Positions 8,745 through 17,085 of a stretch of DNA of 40,480 bases are shown in pieces. A model generated the notes under the pieces. It was given only the letters and a program-made list of their open reading frames with translations, was not told the DNA's origin and searched no databases. Both the position numbers and the translations under genes were made by a program. Origin of the DNA: Sedimentisphaerales bacterium (GTDB lineage Bacteria; Planctomycetota; Phycisphaerae; Sedimentisphaerales; SG8-4); contig JAFGCA010000686.1 in NCBI GenBank assembly GCA_016932895.1, positions 1 through 40,480 of the forward strand. The letters are read 5' to 3'. The stretch's first letter is position 1; every line of letters starts with the position of its first letter.

Positions 8745-9866
8745 TTAGCGAGTGGAGGGGACGCTCAAGGGTTCCTTGCGGCGCGGTCCCGGCGGTTCGA
8801 CGGCGGCCTCGGACCGTGTCTTGATGATCCAGTCATCCGGATGGACGTGCAGCGTCGGGCATCCGCCCTCGAAGTCACTGTTGCAGATCGTCACCTTCCG
8901 CCAGTTGCGGCGAACTTGTCGGCGAAAGCGGCGGTATCGGCGGTTGTTCCAGATGGCCCGAAAGCTCTCTTCATTGACGTTGCCGAAACGCACTTTGCCC
9001 TCGTAATCGAAACAGCAGGGGACTACGGATCCGTCGGCGAGGATCGTCGAAGAGGACCAGAGCAGGGTGCACGTGGATTTCGTTTTTCCGCTCCAGTCGA
9101 TCTTCTGGTCTCGCTTTTCGTAGGGGTTCACTTTCTTGTCCCTGGGCAGGAACCGGGCGTCGTCGTCGGTGCCCCAGAACAGGAAGGGGCGTTTCACGAC
9201 GAAATGGTCGGCCTCCAGGGACTTGATCAGCTCGGTCATCTCGGGCAACTGGGCTTCATTGTGCTCGAAGAGGATGCATTGAACGTTTACTTCGGGTCTC
9301 GCCGCATTCTTCCGCTTCTTATACTGCACCAGCGTGCGAATGTTGTCCAGGAGCCTGTCGAAATCGCCGTTGACGCGGTATTTCTCATAGACGTCCCGGG
9401 TGGCTCCGTCGCAACTGATGAGCACGGCGTCGAGTCCGCTGTCCACGAGACCTTCGATCATGTCATCGTTGTCGATCTGAAGGTTGGTGTACAAGTCGAC
9501 GTAGACGTTCCGGGCCTTGGCATATTCGATCATGCGGCACACCTGGCCGTTGAGCAGCGGTTCGCCCATCCCGTTGATGTTGACGTGATAGAGGAAGTCC
9601 CCCACGTTATCGATGATCTTCTCGAACGTTTCCATTCTCATGAGCCGGCGCGGTCTCGCCAGCGTTCCGTTGCCCAGCGGGCACAGAGGGCAGTTCAACT
9701 GGCAGGCGGAGCTGACCTCGATCATCAGGTGGGACGGATATCCCAGGGCGCGCTTGAGGCCCGCGTGTTTGGAGGCGACGCTCAGTGTCTTGTTGACAAG
9801 CCGTCGCGGCGTATGATTGCCCGAGGTGGCGAACTCGAGGAGTTTTTTCATTTTGCGATGGGCCAT
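8745..9866 (-). CDS. Radical SAM protein with SPASM domain
   Basis: This 373-residue protein has the radical SAM cluster motif CxxxCxxC (C55, C59, C62 in VSSACQLNCPLC). NGMGEPLLN and a TIM-barrel pattern follow. The C-terminal half carries further cysteines (TCTLLWSS, VVPCCFDYEG, ICNSDFEGGC) typical of a SPASM auxiliary iron-sulfur domain. Family members perform radical chemistry on peptides, sugars or lipids. Within an exopolysaccharide operon, between an acyltransferase-like and a ligase-like gene, it may modify a sugar or aminoacyl decoration, but the substrate is unknown. The start ATG is two bases after the stop of the BioF2-like gene. Confidence 0.88.
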   Translation of the reverse strand: MAHRKMKKLLEFATSGNHTPRRLVNKTLSVASKHAGLKRALGYPSHLMIEVSSACQLNCPLCPLGNGTLARPRRLMRMETFEKIIDNVGDFLYHVNINGMGEPLLNGQVCRMIEYAKARNVYVDLYTNLQIDNDDMIEGLVDSGLDAVLISCDGATRDVYEKYRVNGDFDRLLDNIRTLVQYKKRKNAARPEVNVQCILFEHNEAQLPEMTELIKSLEADHFVVKRPFLFWGTDDDARFLPRDKKVNPYEKRDQKIDWSGKTKSTCTLLWSSSTILADGSVVPCCFDYEGKVRFGNVNEESFRAIWNNRRYRRFRRQVRRNWRKVTICNSDFEGGCPTLHVHPDDWIIKTRSEAAVEPPGPRRKEPLSVPSTR

Positions 9867-9868
9867 CC

Positions 9869-11047
9869 TTACCCTCTACAGGATTGTCCTACCGTCCGCG
9901 CGCCGAGCCACAAACGTCGCAACGCCGGACGGGCTTTGAATTCACTTGACGCCAGCAGCCGGGGAACCAGCCCGGTTCGGAACACGGTGACCCGGATTCT
10001 GTCCTCATCGTCGGTCTTGAGCTTGTGTTTGTACGTCTCCGGGCCCCGTCCCAGGACGACCGTGCTGAGGCCCTCGGAGAAGGCCCGCTCCAGAGCCTTC
10101 AGTTGCAGGTACAGACCGGGCGAGCCCGATGTGAAGGCGGGGTCCATGGCGGTGGTGTGGAAGTGCAACCGACCGTGACATCGCAGCGCGTACTGATAGC
10201 ATATGAGGCGGCCGCGTGATTCGAGCGTGTACAGGACGAAGCGATCTCTGGCGGCCAGTGCGACGGCGAGATCGCGATGGAAGGCGGCCACTTTGCTCTC
10301 TGAGAAGGCGCCCACGCCGCGTTGTCCCTGCCAGCTCTTCTGCTCGGTCTCCACAACGGCGGGCAGGATGTTGGCGACCTGCTCCGGACTTCGGTACGTT
10401 CGAACGACGGTATCCGGCAGCGCTTCGGTCCGCCGGAAGGCACGCCTGATGTTCTTGCGCCAATTCCTCGTCCGAGTCTTCACGTAGCTTTCCATGTCAT
10501 TTTCCAGCGACACGACGGCCACCTGCGCCGCCGTTTCCCGGACCACGGTGTGGCGGGACCCGAGAATCTCATCAACAAGCGCCACGCTGGGCGAAGCGGC
10601 GGGAAATTCGCGCAGGTCCAGAGTGTCCCAGCGTTCGGTTTCGCCTTGAAGGTGTGCCAGAATGTCCCTGACCGCCTCGATGTCCTGCGGGCGGTACAGG
10701 AAATCCAGCACGTCGGACCATCCGCATCGCCGGTCGATGGAGAAGGTTCTGTCGAACAGGTTTCTTCGTATCGTCCCGGCGGCATCGGAACCGATGAACC
10801 GAAGGCGACGAAACGGGATTCCCAGCACGTGCTCGGTGGTCAGCATCAGCGGTGCGAGGCAGCGCAGGCGACCCTGAGACCGCCCGGCCAGCACCCGCAA
10901 CTGTCCGCGCCCGCAATGTCGCCACCAGGTCCGGAGCCATTCATACGACTGATACACGCTCCGGGTGGCGCTGTCGTCCAGCAAGGCGTCCCACTCTGCG
11001 GCAAGAGCGGGGAGCATCGCCGGGTCGGTGATCTCGTGGATTCTCAT
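9869..11047 (-). CDS. BioF2/FemAB-like GNAT acyltransferase
   Basis: The product is 392 residues. It opens with LAAEWDALLDDSATRSVYQSYEWLRTWWRHCG, the start of 'BioF2-like acetyltransferase' (Acetyltransf_6) proteins often seen in cellulose and exopolysaccharide loci. Near residue 285 RFVLYTLESRGRLICYQYALRCHGRLHFH forms the GNAT core, and GLYLQLKALERAFSEGLSTVVLGRG is the later helix-strand. It probably acylates or aminoacylates a polysaccharide precursor, which is inference from the family. The gene is 19 bp from the GT2 gene upstream of it. Confidence 0.8.
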   Translation of the reverse strand: MRIHEITDPAMLPALAAEWDALLDDSATRSVYQSYEWLRTWWRHCGRGQLRVLAGRSQGRLRCLAPLMLTTEHVLGIPFRRLRFIGSDAAGTIRRNLFDRTFSIDRRCGWSDVLDFLYRPQDIEAVRDILAHLQGETERWDTLDLREFPAASPSVALVDEILGSRHTVVRETAAQVAVVSLENDMESYVKTRTRNWRKNIRRAFRRTEALPDTVVRTYRSPEQVANILPAVVETEQKSWQGQRGVGAFSESKVAAFHRDLAVALAARDRFVLYTLESRGRLICYQYALRCHGRLHFHTTAMDPAFTSGSPGLYLQLKALERAFSEGLSTVVLGRGPETYKHKLKTDDEDRIRVTVFRTGLVPRLLASSEFKARPALRRLWLGARTVGQSCRG

Positions 11048-11066
11048 GGGGAACGACCTGGCTCGG

Positions 11067-11930
11067 TTATACCGTCACACGCACCGCTTGCCTGGCCGAC
11101 GCACGGGCGGGACGCTGCGGAGACGGTCCGTATTTTCGGAAGAATCTCGACACGCTGTGCACGTGGGCGATGAATTGGCGCACGTGGCGCAGCTTATGGC
11201 TCTGCTGGAGATGATGATGGACGATGGCGACATGAGGATAGTACACGACTTTCCATTCCGGCCACATGCGATAGCACAAATCAACGTCCTCGTAGTACAG
11301 GAAGTACCCTCCGTCGAACGAGCCCACCTGCTCCAGGGCTTGCCGGCGGAGCAGCATGCACGCGCCCATCACCCAGTCGACCTCCGCAGTGGTTTCGTGG
11401 TCGAAGTCGAGCATGAAGTATCGCCGAGTCATCTCGGCGTCCGGACGCCAGGTTTCAATGCCCAGCCCGCGCAGCAGGATCGTCAGGATGTTGGGGAAAC
11501 GTCGGCACGAGTGCTGGATCGACCCGTCCCGGTTGAGCAGCTTGGCGCCGAGCACTCCCACCCACGGGTGCTCGTCCATGAAGCGAAGCATCCTCTCCAG
11601 GCCGTCCTCGGGCACCAGCGTGTCCGGGTTTAGGACCAGGACGTACCGGGAGGCCGTCGTGGCGATGGCCTGATTGTGCGCGGCGCCGAATCCCACGTTC
11701 GTCTCATTGCAAATGAGACTGACGGCCGGGAACTCGGCGGCGATGCGGGAGACGCTCTCGTCACCGGAGTGGTTGTCCGTGACGTAGACCGGATACTTAC
11801 CGCGTGCGGCGATGGGGCAGATTCGTTCCAGGCAGGCGTTAAGGTGCGGCCAGCTGCGGTAATTGACGATGGAAATCACCAGTTCCGGTGTGTGCGGGCT
11901 CGTCGAGCTGAATGTCATGGTGCGGTTCAT
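11067..11930 (-). CDS. Glycosyltransferase family 2
   Basis: The product is 287 residues with a GT-A fold. ELVISIVNYRSWPHLNACLERI is the N-terminal nucleotide-binding strand, VYVTDNHSGDESV holds the first acidic pair, and VLVLNPDTLVPEDG provides the DxD-like metal site. GGYFLYYEDVDLCYRMW is the acceptor-region ED motif found in rhamnosyl-type GT2 enzymes. It is soluble and should act at the cytoplasmic face of the membrane. Its start overlaps the tail of the decayed reading frame described at 11931-12256. Confidence 0.9.
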   Translation of the reverse strand: MNRTMTFSSTSPHTPELVISIVNYRSWPHLNACLERICPIAARGKYPVYVTDNHSGDESVSRIAAEFPAVSLICNETNVGFGAAHNQAIATTASRYVLVLNPDTLVPEDGLERMLRFMDEHPWVGVLGAKLLNRDGSIQHSCRRFPNILTILLRGLGIETWRPDAEMTRRYFMLDFDHETTAEVDWVMGACMLLRRQALEQVGSFDGGYFLYYEDVDLCYRMWPEWKVVYYPHVAIVHHHLQQSHKLRHVRQFIAHVHSVSRFFRKYGPSPQRPARASARQAVRVTV

Positions 11931-12256
11931 TGTTCGTGTCCGGCAAAAACAAAAGCGTTCTTGAAAATGGGGCCGGCATCAACCGAGGGACATGGTTGTC
12001 GGCCGGATCGATCCGGGCCATGGCCAACGGAGAGACTCGCGTCTCGGGGTACGGATTTACCCACACCGTGGCCTTCTCGAATCTTCGGAAGTACATTCCG
12101 TTCCGCTGACGGTGTGTGTCCGTCGGGTGGCCCGAATCAAGCGACTCTTCCAGTCGCCACCGGATGCTGCCGGCCCCGCGCAAAGATGTGTAGTGGAAAT
12201 ACGTCCGCTCGTTCGAAACGAGTAGAAAGAAACACAACGCATACTGCTTGTGAGCC
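11931..12256 (-). pseudogene. Decayed C-terminal fragment resembling a putative glycoside hydrolase
   Basis: The 326-bp gap between the kinase-like gene and the GT2 gene holds an open minus-strand frame without a plausible start. It reads KAHKQYALCFFLLVSNERTY-like sequence, then DSGHPTDTHRQRNGMYFRRF and EKATVWVNPYPE. This order, a helix with YF, then D-x-G-x-P, then Y-R-R-F-E plus V-x-V-N-P, resembles the end of hypothetical glycosyl hydrolase families (GHL15-like), where an R-x-F-x-x-G-x-V-x-V-N-P strand closes the protein. The frame runs on into the GT2 gene without its own stop. I read it as a gene remnant. The family assignment is from memory of the motif and needs a profile search. Confidence 0.45.
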
Positions 12257-14245
12257 TTACGTTCTTCGATAGACGAAATTCGGGATCACGTACTTACGCC
12301 GGTTCAAAACGGCGGCAACGATGTTGGCGCTGCTTTGCGTCAATGTGTGGCCGGCGAGCTGTGCCGTTTCGCGCCGCGTACTCGCGAAGTCCACGACCAG
12401 AATGACGCCGTCCACCCGTCGGCTGAGAATGCCCGCGTCCGGGTACCGGTTCACCGGCGGCACGTCGATGACGACGTAGTCGAAGGAACCCTTCAGCCGT
12501 TCGATGCAGGCGGCCAGGCGCTTCGATTGCAGCAGGCGCAGCGGATCCTCGGGCCGATGGCCGGCGGAGAGGAAAAAGAGGTTCTTCACATTCGTTGGGA
12601 CCACAAGCTTGCGGATGTCTACGCCGTTGAGGGCGGCATCGCTCAGTCCTTTGTGGTTCTCGCAGCCGAGTTCCTTGTGCAGCGTCGGCGCGCGAACGTT
12701 GGCGTCAACCAGAACGACGCGGGCTCTGCCGCCGCGAGCCAAAGCGATAGCCAGGTTTCGTGCCACGGTGGAGGCCCCCTCGCCGCCGGCCGGCCCGCAA
12801 ACCATGATTGCCTGGAGGGGCGAGCCGTTTACGGATGTGCTTATACGGCCTCGGATCGGCTCATACTCGTCCAGGTGGGCGCGTCTCCGGCGTGAGATCG
12901 ATGCCAGCAGGGGCAGCCCGAGGTACTGCTCAACGTGCTCCGGCTTTTTGATCGACCGGTCGAAGTACTCCAGCACGAAAGCCAGCAGCGCCGCGCCGAG
13001 AAGTCCCGCCAGGCCTGCGAACACAATGACACTGAGCTTCCCCGGGCCGACCGGCAGGAGCGAGGCGGCGGGGGGATCGATGACCCGCACGTTGACCACT
13101 CGCGCCGCGTCCAGCACGTCGGAGATCCGCGCTTCCTCGAGCTTCTTCTGGTAGAGCAGGTAGTTCTGTTCCTCGATGGCAACCTGCCGGACCAGACGTG
13201 TCATCGCAAGGTCCTGCGTCTCGAGCGTGAGCAGCTCCCGGTGGTAGGAAGCGATGTGATCCTGCAACGTCTCTCTCTTGCCCTCGAGGGCTTTGCGTCG
13301 AACCTGTTGACGCATGAGCGCGCTTCGCGCTTCGCTGACCGTGGCGTTCACTCCCGTCGTCATTCGGGTCACCAGGGCCGACAGTTGCGCCGCCAGCTCG
13401 TCGATCTCCGCTTTCGTGGCCGCCAATTCCGAATCGGTTTCCTTGAGCGTGGCCGTGAACGTGTCGACCTGGGCCAGCAGAGCCTGTTTCTGGCGTTCAT
13501 AGGACACGATGCCCTGGTCCAGCTTGAGCTCGGCAAGCTGCTGCTCCGAGTGGCGCAATCGCTCGTCGAGGATTCGTGCTTGTGCGTCGAAGAATTCGTA
13601 CCCGCCGGAGGTCTTGTGGGATCGAAGGTGGTGCTCCAGGTAGCGATCCAAAAGGACCTGGAGCACTTCTTCGGCGATCTCAGGGTCGGACCAACGGAAG
13701 CGAATTTCGATCACATCCGAGTTGCGAATCTGGCGCAACTGAAGCCGTTCGGATACGGCCAGTACGGCTCTTTCGCCTTCCGGCAGCCGCGGGTGCAGCT
13801 CCATTCGTTCCAGGGCGTTGGAGAAAAACTGCCTGGCCCTTCGAAGTCCCCGCTTGACTTCATACTTCACCGTGGCAATCCGTGTTTGCGGCGCTGGAGG
13901 CAGTGGGAACAGCCTGTCTTTGCCGATTTCGCTCACCACTTGCTCAAGTAGCAAACGGTTGTTCAACAACTCTATTTCGGACCGAATGTCCTCTTCTCGC
14001 AACCCGAGGGACGCAATGACCTGCTCTTCCGTTGAAGCGGGGACGGTCGGGATGGACACGTTTTCCCGCCCGGCCTTGACCAGCAGCGCCGCCCGGGCTT
14101 CGTACGTTTCCCCCGACACATACGCGTGCATCAACGCGGCCCCAAGGGCCGCTGCCAGCGCCAGCCGGATCAGCCCCTTGTGGCGAAAGAGGACCCAGAA
14201 AAAGTCCCTGAGGGTGCGTATTTCATTTTCTCCGCTCATCACCAT
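12257..14245 (-). CDS. Polysaccharide co-polymerase / tyrosine-kinase-like protein (Wzc type)
   Basis: This 662-residue protein has a Wzz-type chain-length domain flanked by membrane helices (about residues 23-43 and 403-425). Long periplasmic coiled coils lie between (about 215-385), and a proline-rich motif, PPAASLLPVGPGK, precedes helix 2. The cytoplasmic part is a P-loop domain like BY-kinases: GPAGGEGAST (about 484-493), a Walker A'-like VLVDANVRAP (511-520) and a Walker B-like YVVIDVPP. The Walker A lysine is replaced by Ala (A491), and only two tyrosines remain in the tail, with no cluster. It may therefore regulate chain length and export with little or no autophosphorylation. It lies just after the Wza-type gene, as expected for its partner. 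Confidence 0.87.
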   Translation of the reverse strand: MVMSGENEIRTLRDFFWVLFRHKGLIRLALAAALGAALMHAYVSGETYEARAALLVKAGRENVSIPTVPASTEEQVIASLGLREEDIRSEIELLNNRLLLEQVVSEIGKDRLFPLPPAPQTRIATVKYEVKRGLRRARQFFSNALERMELHPRLPEGERAVLAVSERLQLRQIRNSDVIEIRFRWSDPEIAEEVLQVLLDRYLEHHLRSHKTSGGYEFFDAQARILDERLRHSEQQLAELKLDQGIVSYERQKQALLAQVDTFTATLKETDSELAATKAEIDELAAQLSALVTRMTTGVNATVSEARSALMRQQVRRKALEGKRETLQDHIASYHRELLTLETQDLAMTRLVRQVAIEEQNYLLYQKKLEEARISDVLDAARVVNVRVIDPPAASLLPVGPGKLSVIVFAGLAGLLGAALLAFVLEYFDRSIKKPEHVEQYLGLPLLASISRRRRAHLDEYEPIRGRISTSVNGSPLQAIMVCGPAGGEGASTVARNLAIALARGGRARVVLVDANVRAPTLHKELGCENHKGLSDAALNGVDIRKLVVPTNVKNLFFLSAGHRPEDPLRLLQSKRLAACIERLKGSFDYVVIDVPPVNRYPDAGILSRRVDGVILVVDFASTRRETAQLAGHTLTQSSANIVAAVLNRRKYVIPNFVYRRT

Positions 14246-14250
14246 TGACC

Positions 14251-14991
14251 TTAATCCTGTACCTCGAGATTGGGATTGAGATTGTAGTAGAATCCGAAGT
14301 TGAGCGCCCGGGGCAGGACCTCGTCCACGTACTGATCCACGAACTGGTTGAGCTGCGCGATGCCGCTCTTGGGCACCATGATGATGTCCCCCGGTTGCAG
14401 GGGCACCTGCGGCGGGGCGCCACCGGGCGTTGACGCCTCTTTCAAGTTCAGAGAGATCAGTTCCGGCGTGGCCGTCCCCCGGTTGCGGATGATAACGATG
14501 TTGCTCAACTCCGCCGTGCTCTTCAAGCCGCCCGCCTGTATGATCGCCTGCAGCGCGGTCAGGTCCGCCGCCAACGGCAACATCGCCGGGGTCTGCACTT
14601 CACCGCCGACGTAGACTCGTTGGGACGTGAACGTCCGCACGATGACGGTGAGTTCCGGGTTTTCGAGACTGGCGGCGTAGCGCTCGGTCAAGAGCGCATC
14701 AAGCTCTGCCGGTGTCAGGCCGGCGGCGTCGACCTCGTCGACCAGTTGCAGTGAGATTTTGCCGTCCGGCCGAATGGGAAGGGTCTCGTTCAGTTCCGGC
14801 ATGTGAAAGAACTTGATGTCCAGAACGTCGCCGGCGTGCAGCGTGTAACGCCGAGGGCCCCCATCGGTCGCGACGGGGACGCCCGGTATTGACTCGCGAA
14901 ACGTCCCCGTGCCTCGTTGCGAATGATTTCCGCAGCCGGCAAGAAGGCCAACCGTTGCAATGAGGATCAATAAAACCTTGTCCATGTCCAT
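14251..14991 (-). CDS. wza: Polysaccharide export outer-membrane lipoprotein (Wza/SLBB family)
   Basis: The product is about 246 residues. The N-terminus is a lipoprotein signal ending LLAGC, with Cys near residue 20. RRYTLHAGDVLDIKFFHMPEL begins the polysaccharide export (Poly_export) domain, and QRVYVGGEVQTPAMLPL begins an SLBB-like domain. The protein forms the outer-membrane channel for the polymer. Of three clustered ATGs (14994, 14991, 14985) the middle one has the best spacing to AGGG. The frame is open far upstream, but that part is compositionally noisy and not convincing as coding sequence. This is the first gene of the minus-strand operon. Confidence 0.88.
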   Translation of the reverse strand: MDMDKVLLILIATVGLLAGCGNHSQRGTGTFRESIPGVPVATDGGPRRYTLHAGDVLDIKFFHMPELNETLPIRPDGKISLQLVDEVDAAGLTPAELDALLTERYAASLENPELTVIVRTFTSQRVYVGGEVQTPAMLPLAADLTALQAIIQAGGLKSTAELSNIVIIRNRGTATPELISLNLKEASTPGGAPPQVPLQPGDIIMVPKSGIAQLNQFVDQYVDEVLPRALNFGFYYNLNPNLEVQD

Positions 14992-15940
14992 CATTTTCCC
15001 TGCCGTAAACAAATCGCGACTATGTGATGGCGCGCCGGGGCGCTTCAAGGTTCTTCCCGTCGGCCGGTGTGCGCGCACACTCCGTGCTCGTCGGTTGCGC
15101 GGCGGCAACCTGCACGTGACTCGTCTGTTGTCCCTCCTCGGCGAGGCAGGCACAGACGGACCCCTCCGTGTGGGGGCGGAATCAGTTGTTCGGTCTATCT
15201 TCACTGCGCCGCGCGGCGCAGTACCCATGCCGTGTAAGGCGATCTCGTTGGTCAAGCCGTGCCGGACCCGTCGACCGGGTCTTGTGAAGATCGATACGAC
15301 GATGGCGTGGAAGGGGCCGGTTGGGGGTGCAGACGGGGCGTGTGCCGGCGACGAGGGGACCACGCGCGCCGACGGCGTGACGCCGGCGCCGACGAAAGCC
15401 GGCACGTGCCGTGACGGGCGCGAACGGTCTGCGTGATCTAGTCTGTCCCTGCATTTGCCCTTCTCCTCAGTGCTCGGCGTCCCCGGGGACCACTCCTGAA
15501 AGTGACGGCCCGACGACCAGTGGCAAGTTGCGGACAAACCCTCCTCTCGATCGGTGGTGACATGCCGGCGGGCCCCGAGCCGCGCGGTGACACACCATGG
15601 GAGAAAAGACACGGAAAGAAACTGAGCCGGGCTCATACCCGGGATTCTTCGGAGACGTGCTTCGGCCGGGACTTACGGCAGCAGGGAGGTGTAAAGGCCA
15701 AAGCGGTGCCGGCATGCGCTCGCCGCCGCGACCTCGGGCAGTACCGTCCGTGCGAAGACCTCGAGCCGCATGGATACCCTCCTCCAGCCATCCCTGGCTG
15801 TTACTTCTCTGCATCCCACCATCACCCGGCATCTTGCGATGCGCGCGTGCGCGCCGGCATCGTAAGACGATAAGATAAATCTGCCGCGCCCCGCACGCGC
15901 TCCAGACCGATGGGCTCCTTACCCGGTCGTTCCTGGAGCC
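14992..15940 (-). other. Long probable 5' leader of the polysaccharide operon, no convincing gene
   Basis: About 950 bases lie between the predicted promoter and the export lipoprotein start. Frames are open on both strands, but their translations are arginine- and proline-rich and show no recognisable motif. Visible structure includes a perfect 20-bp palindrome at 15203-15222 (ACTGCGCCGCGCGGCGCAGT), a CCGGG/CCCGG hairpin near 15631-15646 and a CAGCCA/TGGCTG hairpin near 15784-15799. I recognise no known riboswitch class. Confidence 0.4.
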
Positions 15941-15949
15941 GCTGACAAT

Positions 15950-15977
15950 AAAATACGACGAGGTCGCCAAAAGTCAA
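15950..15977 (-). promoter_or_regulatory. Predicted sigma-70-like promoter for the polysaccharide operon
   Basis: On the minus strand TTGACT (15977-15972) is followed by a 16-base spacer and TATTTT (15955-15950). An AT-rich stretch directly upstream of the -35 box could act as an UP element. It points toward the Wza-type gene, about 950 bases away. Confidence 0.45.
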
Positions 15978-15994
15978 GAGAAAAATGTGTAATT

Positions 15995-16442
15995 ATTTTT
16001 GATGACATGAGGGATGTGACACTGTCGCGACCTTACGCCACTGTCATGGCGGAGCACCTCTTGTTATCGGTGCCTTATTATGGAAGTAGCTTAACCTAGA
16101 AATAGTAGTAGGAAGTCGTGCGGGGCCGTCTGATACTATTGCGTGCTGCCCGTTTCAGACGGGAAGCGCGCCGATTGCGCCGGTGGCGGGTCAAATCTGA
16201 CTCCCGGCGGGCCTGTCGGGACGACAGGCGTCCGCAGGTTGATGGGACGAATGTGAAATCTTTTTTTCTCACGGCGGCGGAGTGGGCCTTTTCGGGCCGA
16301 TTCGGGCGGGTAGGATAAAAATAAGTTTACTTTTTGGCGATCTTCTTGTTTCATTGGAGAGGCCAAAACGGCCCGGAGTCAGTGAAAGTGAAGCTATGCG
16401 GGAGGAATGGTGAAGCCGGCACGGCCTCAGAAGGGGGTAACA
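15995..16442. other. Upstream region of the XRE-cupin gene, nothing definite
   Basis: About 450 bases separate the polysaccharide promoter from the XRE-cupin start. The stretch is AT-richer than its surroundings near 16250-16350. I see no gene, and no promoter I would defend. Confidence 0.4.
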
Positions 16443-17054
16443 ATGAATAGCGCGTACGATTTCAGGATCATTCGGGTTTTGCGTCGTCGTTTGAATTTGA
16501 CGCTGCAGGCTCTGGCTCGCCGTTCCGGCCTGACCTATCCGACCGTCGAGTCGGTCGAGACCAATAAGAACCTGCCTTCGCTGCGGACGCTGGATGCCCT
16601 GGCCGGGGCGCTGCAGATCTCCACCAGCGACCTGTTAGGCCTTGTCGAGCAACGCCTCGTCCAGCGACGGTCGGCAAAAATCGAGGAATCCACGCGTTTG
16701 AACCGGGCCGACAAAGGATTGGAGAAGTGTCGGATCGCGCGGTACGAGAAGGGCAAGCTGATTCGCGTTATGGCCGAGGAGGGGGACCATGTTCATGTGA
16801 TGGGCCTTCACGAAAACGTTCACGAATTCTGCTACGTCCTGAGCGGAACTGTCGAACTGCGTATCGAAGACAAGACCTACCGTCTGGGGCCGGACGAGAC
16901 GATTCTCTTCGACGGCCTTCTCGATCATTCTTATACCCAGGTCGAAACAGGAGAATACATAACGGTCCATATTCCCAAAGACATCCGTGCGATCGAGAAA
17001 CTCCTCGAGGCCAAGCCGGAAGAGGAACCCGAGCAAGAGCTTTCCCCTTCGTAA
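16443..17054 (+). CDS. XRE-family transcriptional regulator with C-terminal cupin domain
   Basis: The product is about 203 residues. Residues 3-62 form a helix-turn-helix (RIIRVLRRRLNLTLQALARR, then SGLTYPTVESVETNKNLPSL). Residues about 90-185 form a small cupin barrel (HVMGLHENVHEFCYVLSGTV, LGPDETILFDGLLDHSY) with His/Glu residues that could bind a metal or ligand. This is the sugar- or amine-sensing XRE-cupin layout. The ATG at 16443 is preferred over the upstream in-frame ATG because AAGGGGG lies five bases ahead of it. It is divergent from the polysaccharide operon, so it may regulate that operon, and convergent with the ACR3 gene. Confidence 0.85.
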   Translation: MNSAYDFRIIRVLRRRLNLTLQALARRSGLTYPTVESVETNKNLPSLRTLDALAGALQISTSDLLGLVEQRLVQRRSAKIEESTRLNRADKGLEKCRIARYEKGKLIRVMAEEGDHVHVMGLHENVHEFCYVLSGTVELRIEDKTYRLGPDETILFDGLLDHSYTQVETGEYITVHIPKDIRAIEKLLEAKPEEEPEQELSPS

Positions 17055-17085
17055 GAAACGGTCGTAGACTGCTGTAAACGCGGCT

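Noticed and set aside
14992..15940. c-di-GMP, cobalamin or other known riboswitch in the long leader
   Set aside because: I looked for the conserved core sequences of these classes and found none.
14995..15970. Long open frames upstream of the export lipoprotein gene on the minus strand
   Set aside because: Their translations are arginine- and proline-rich with no motif, typical of chance open frames in GC-rich DNA, and the lipoprotein signal fixes the true start near 14991.
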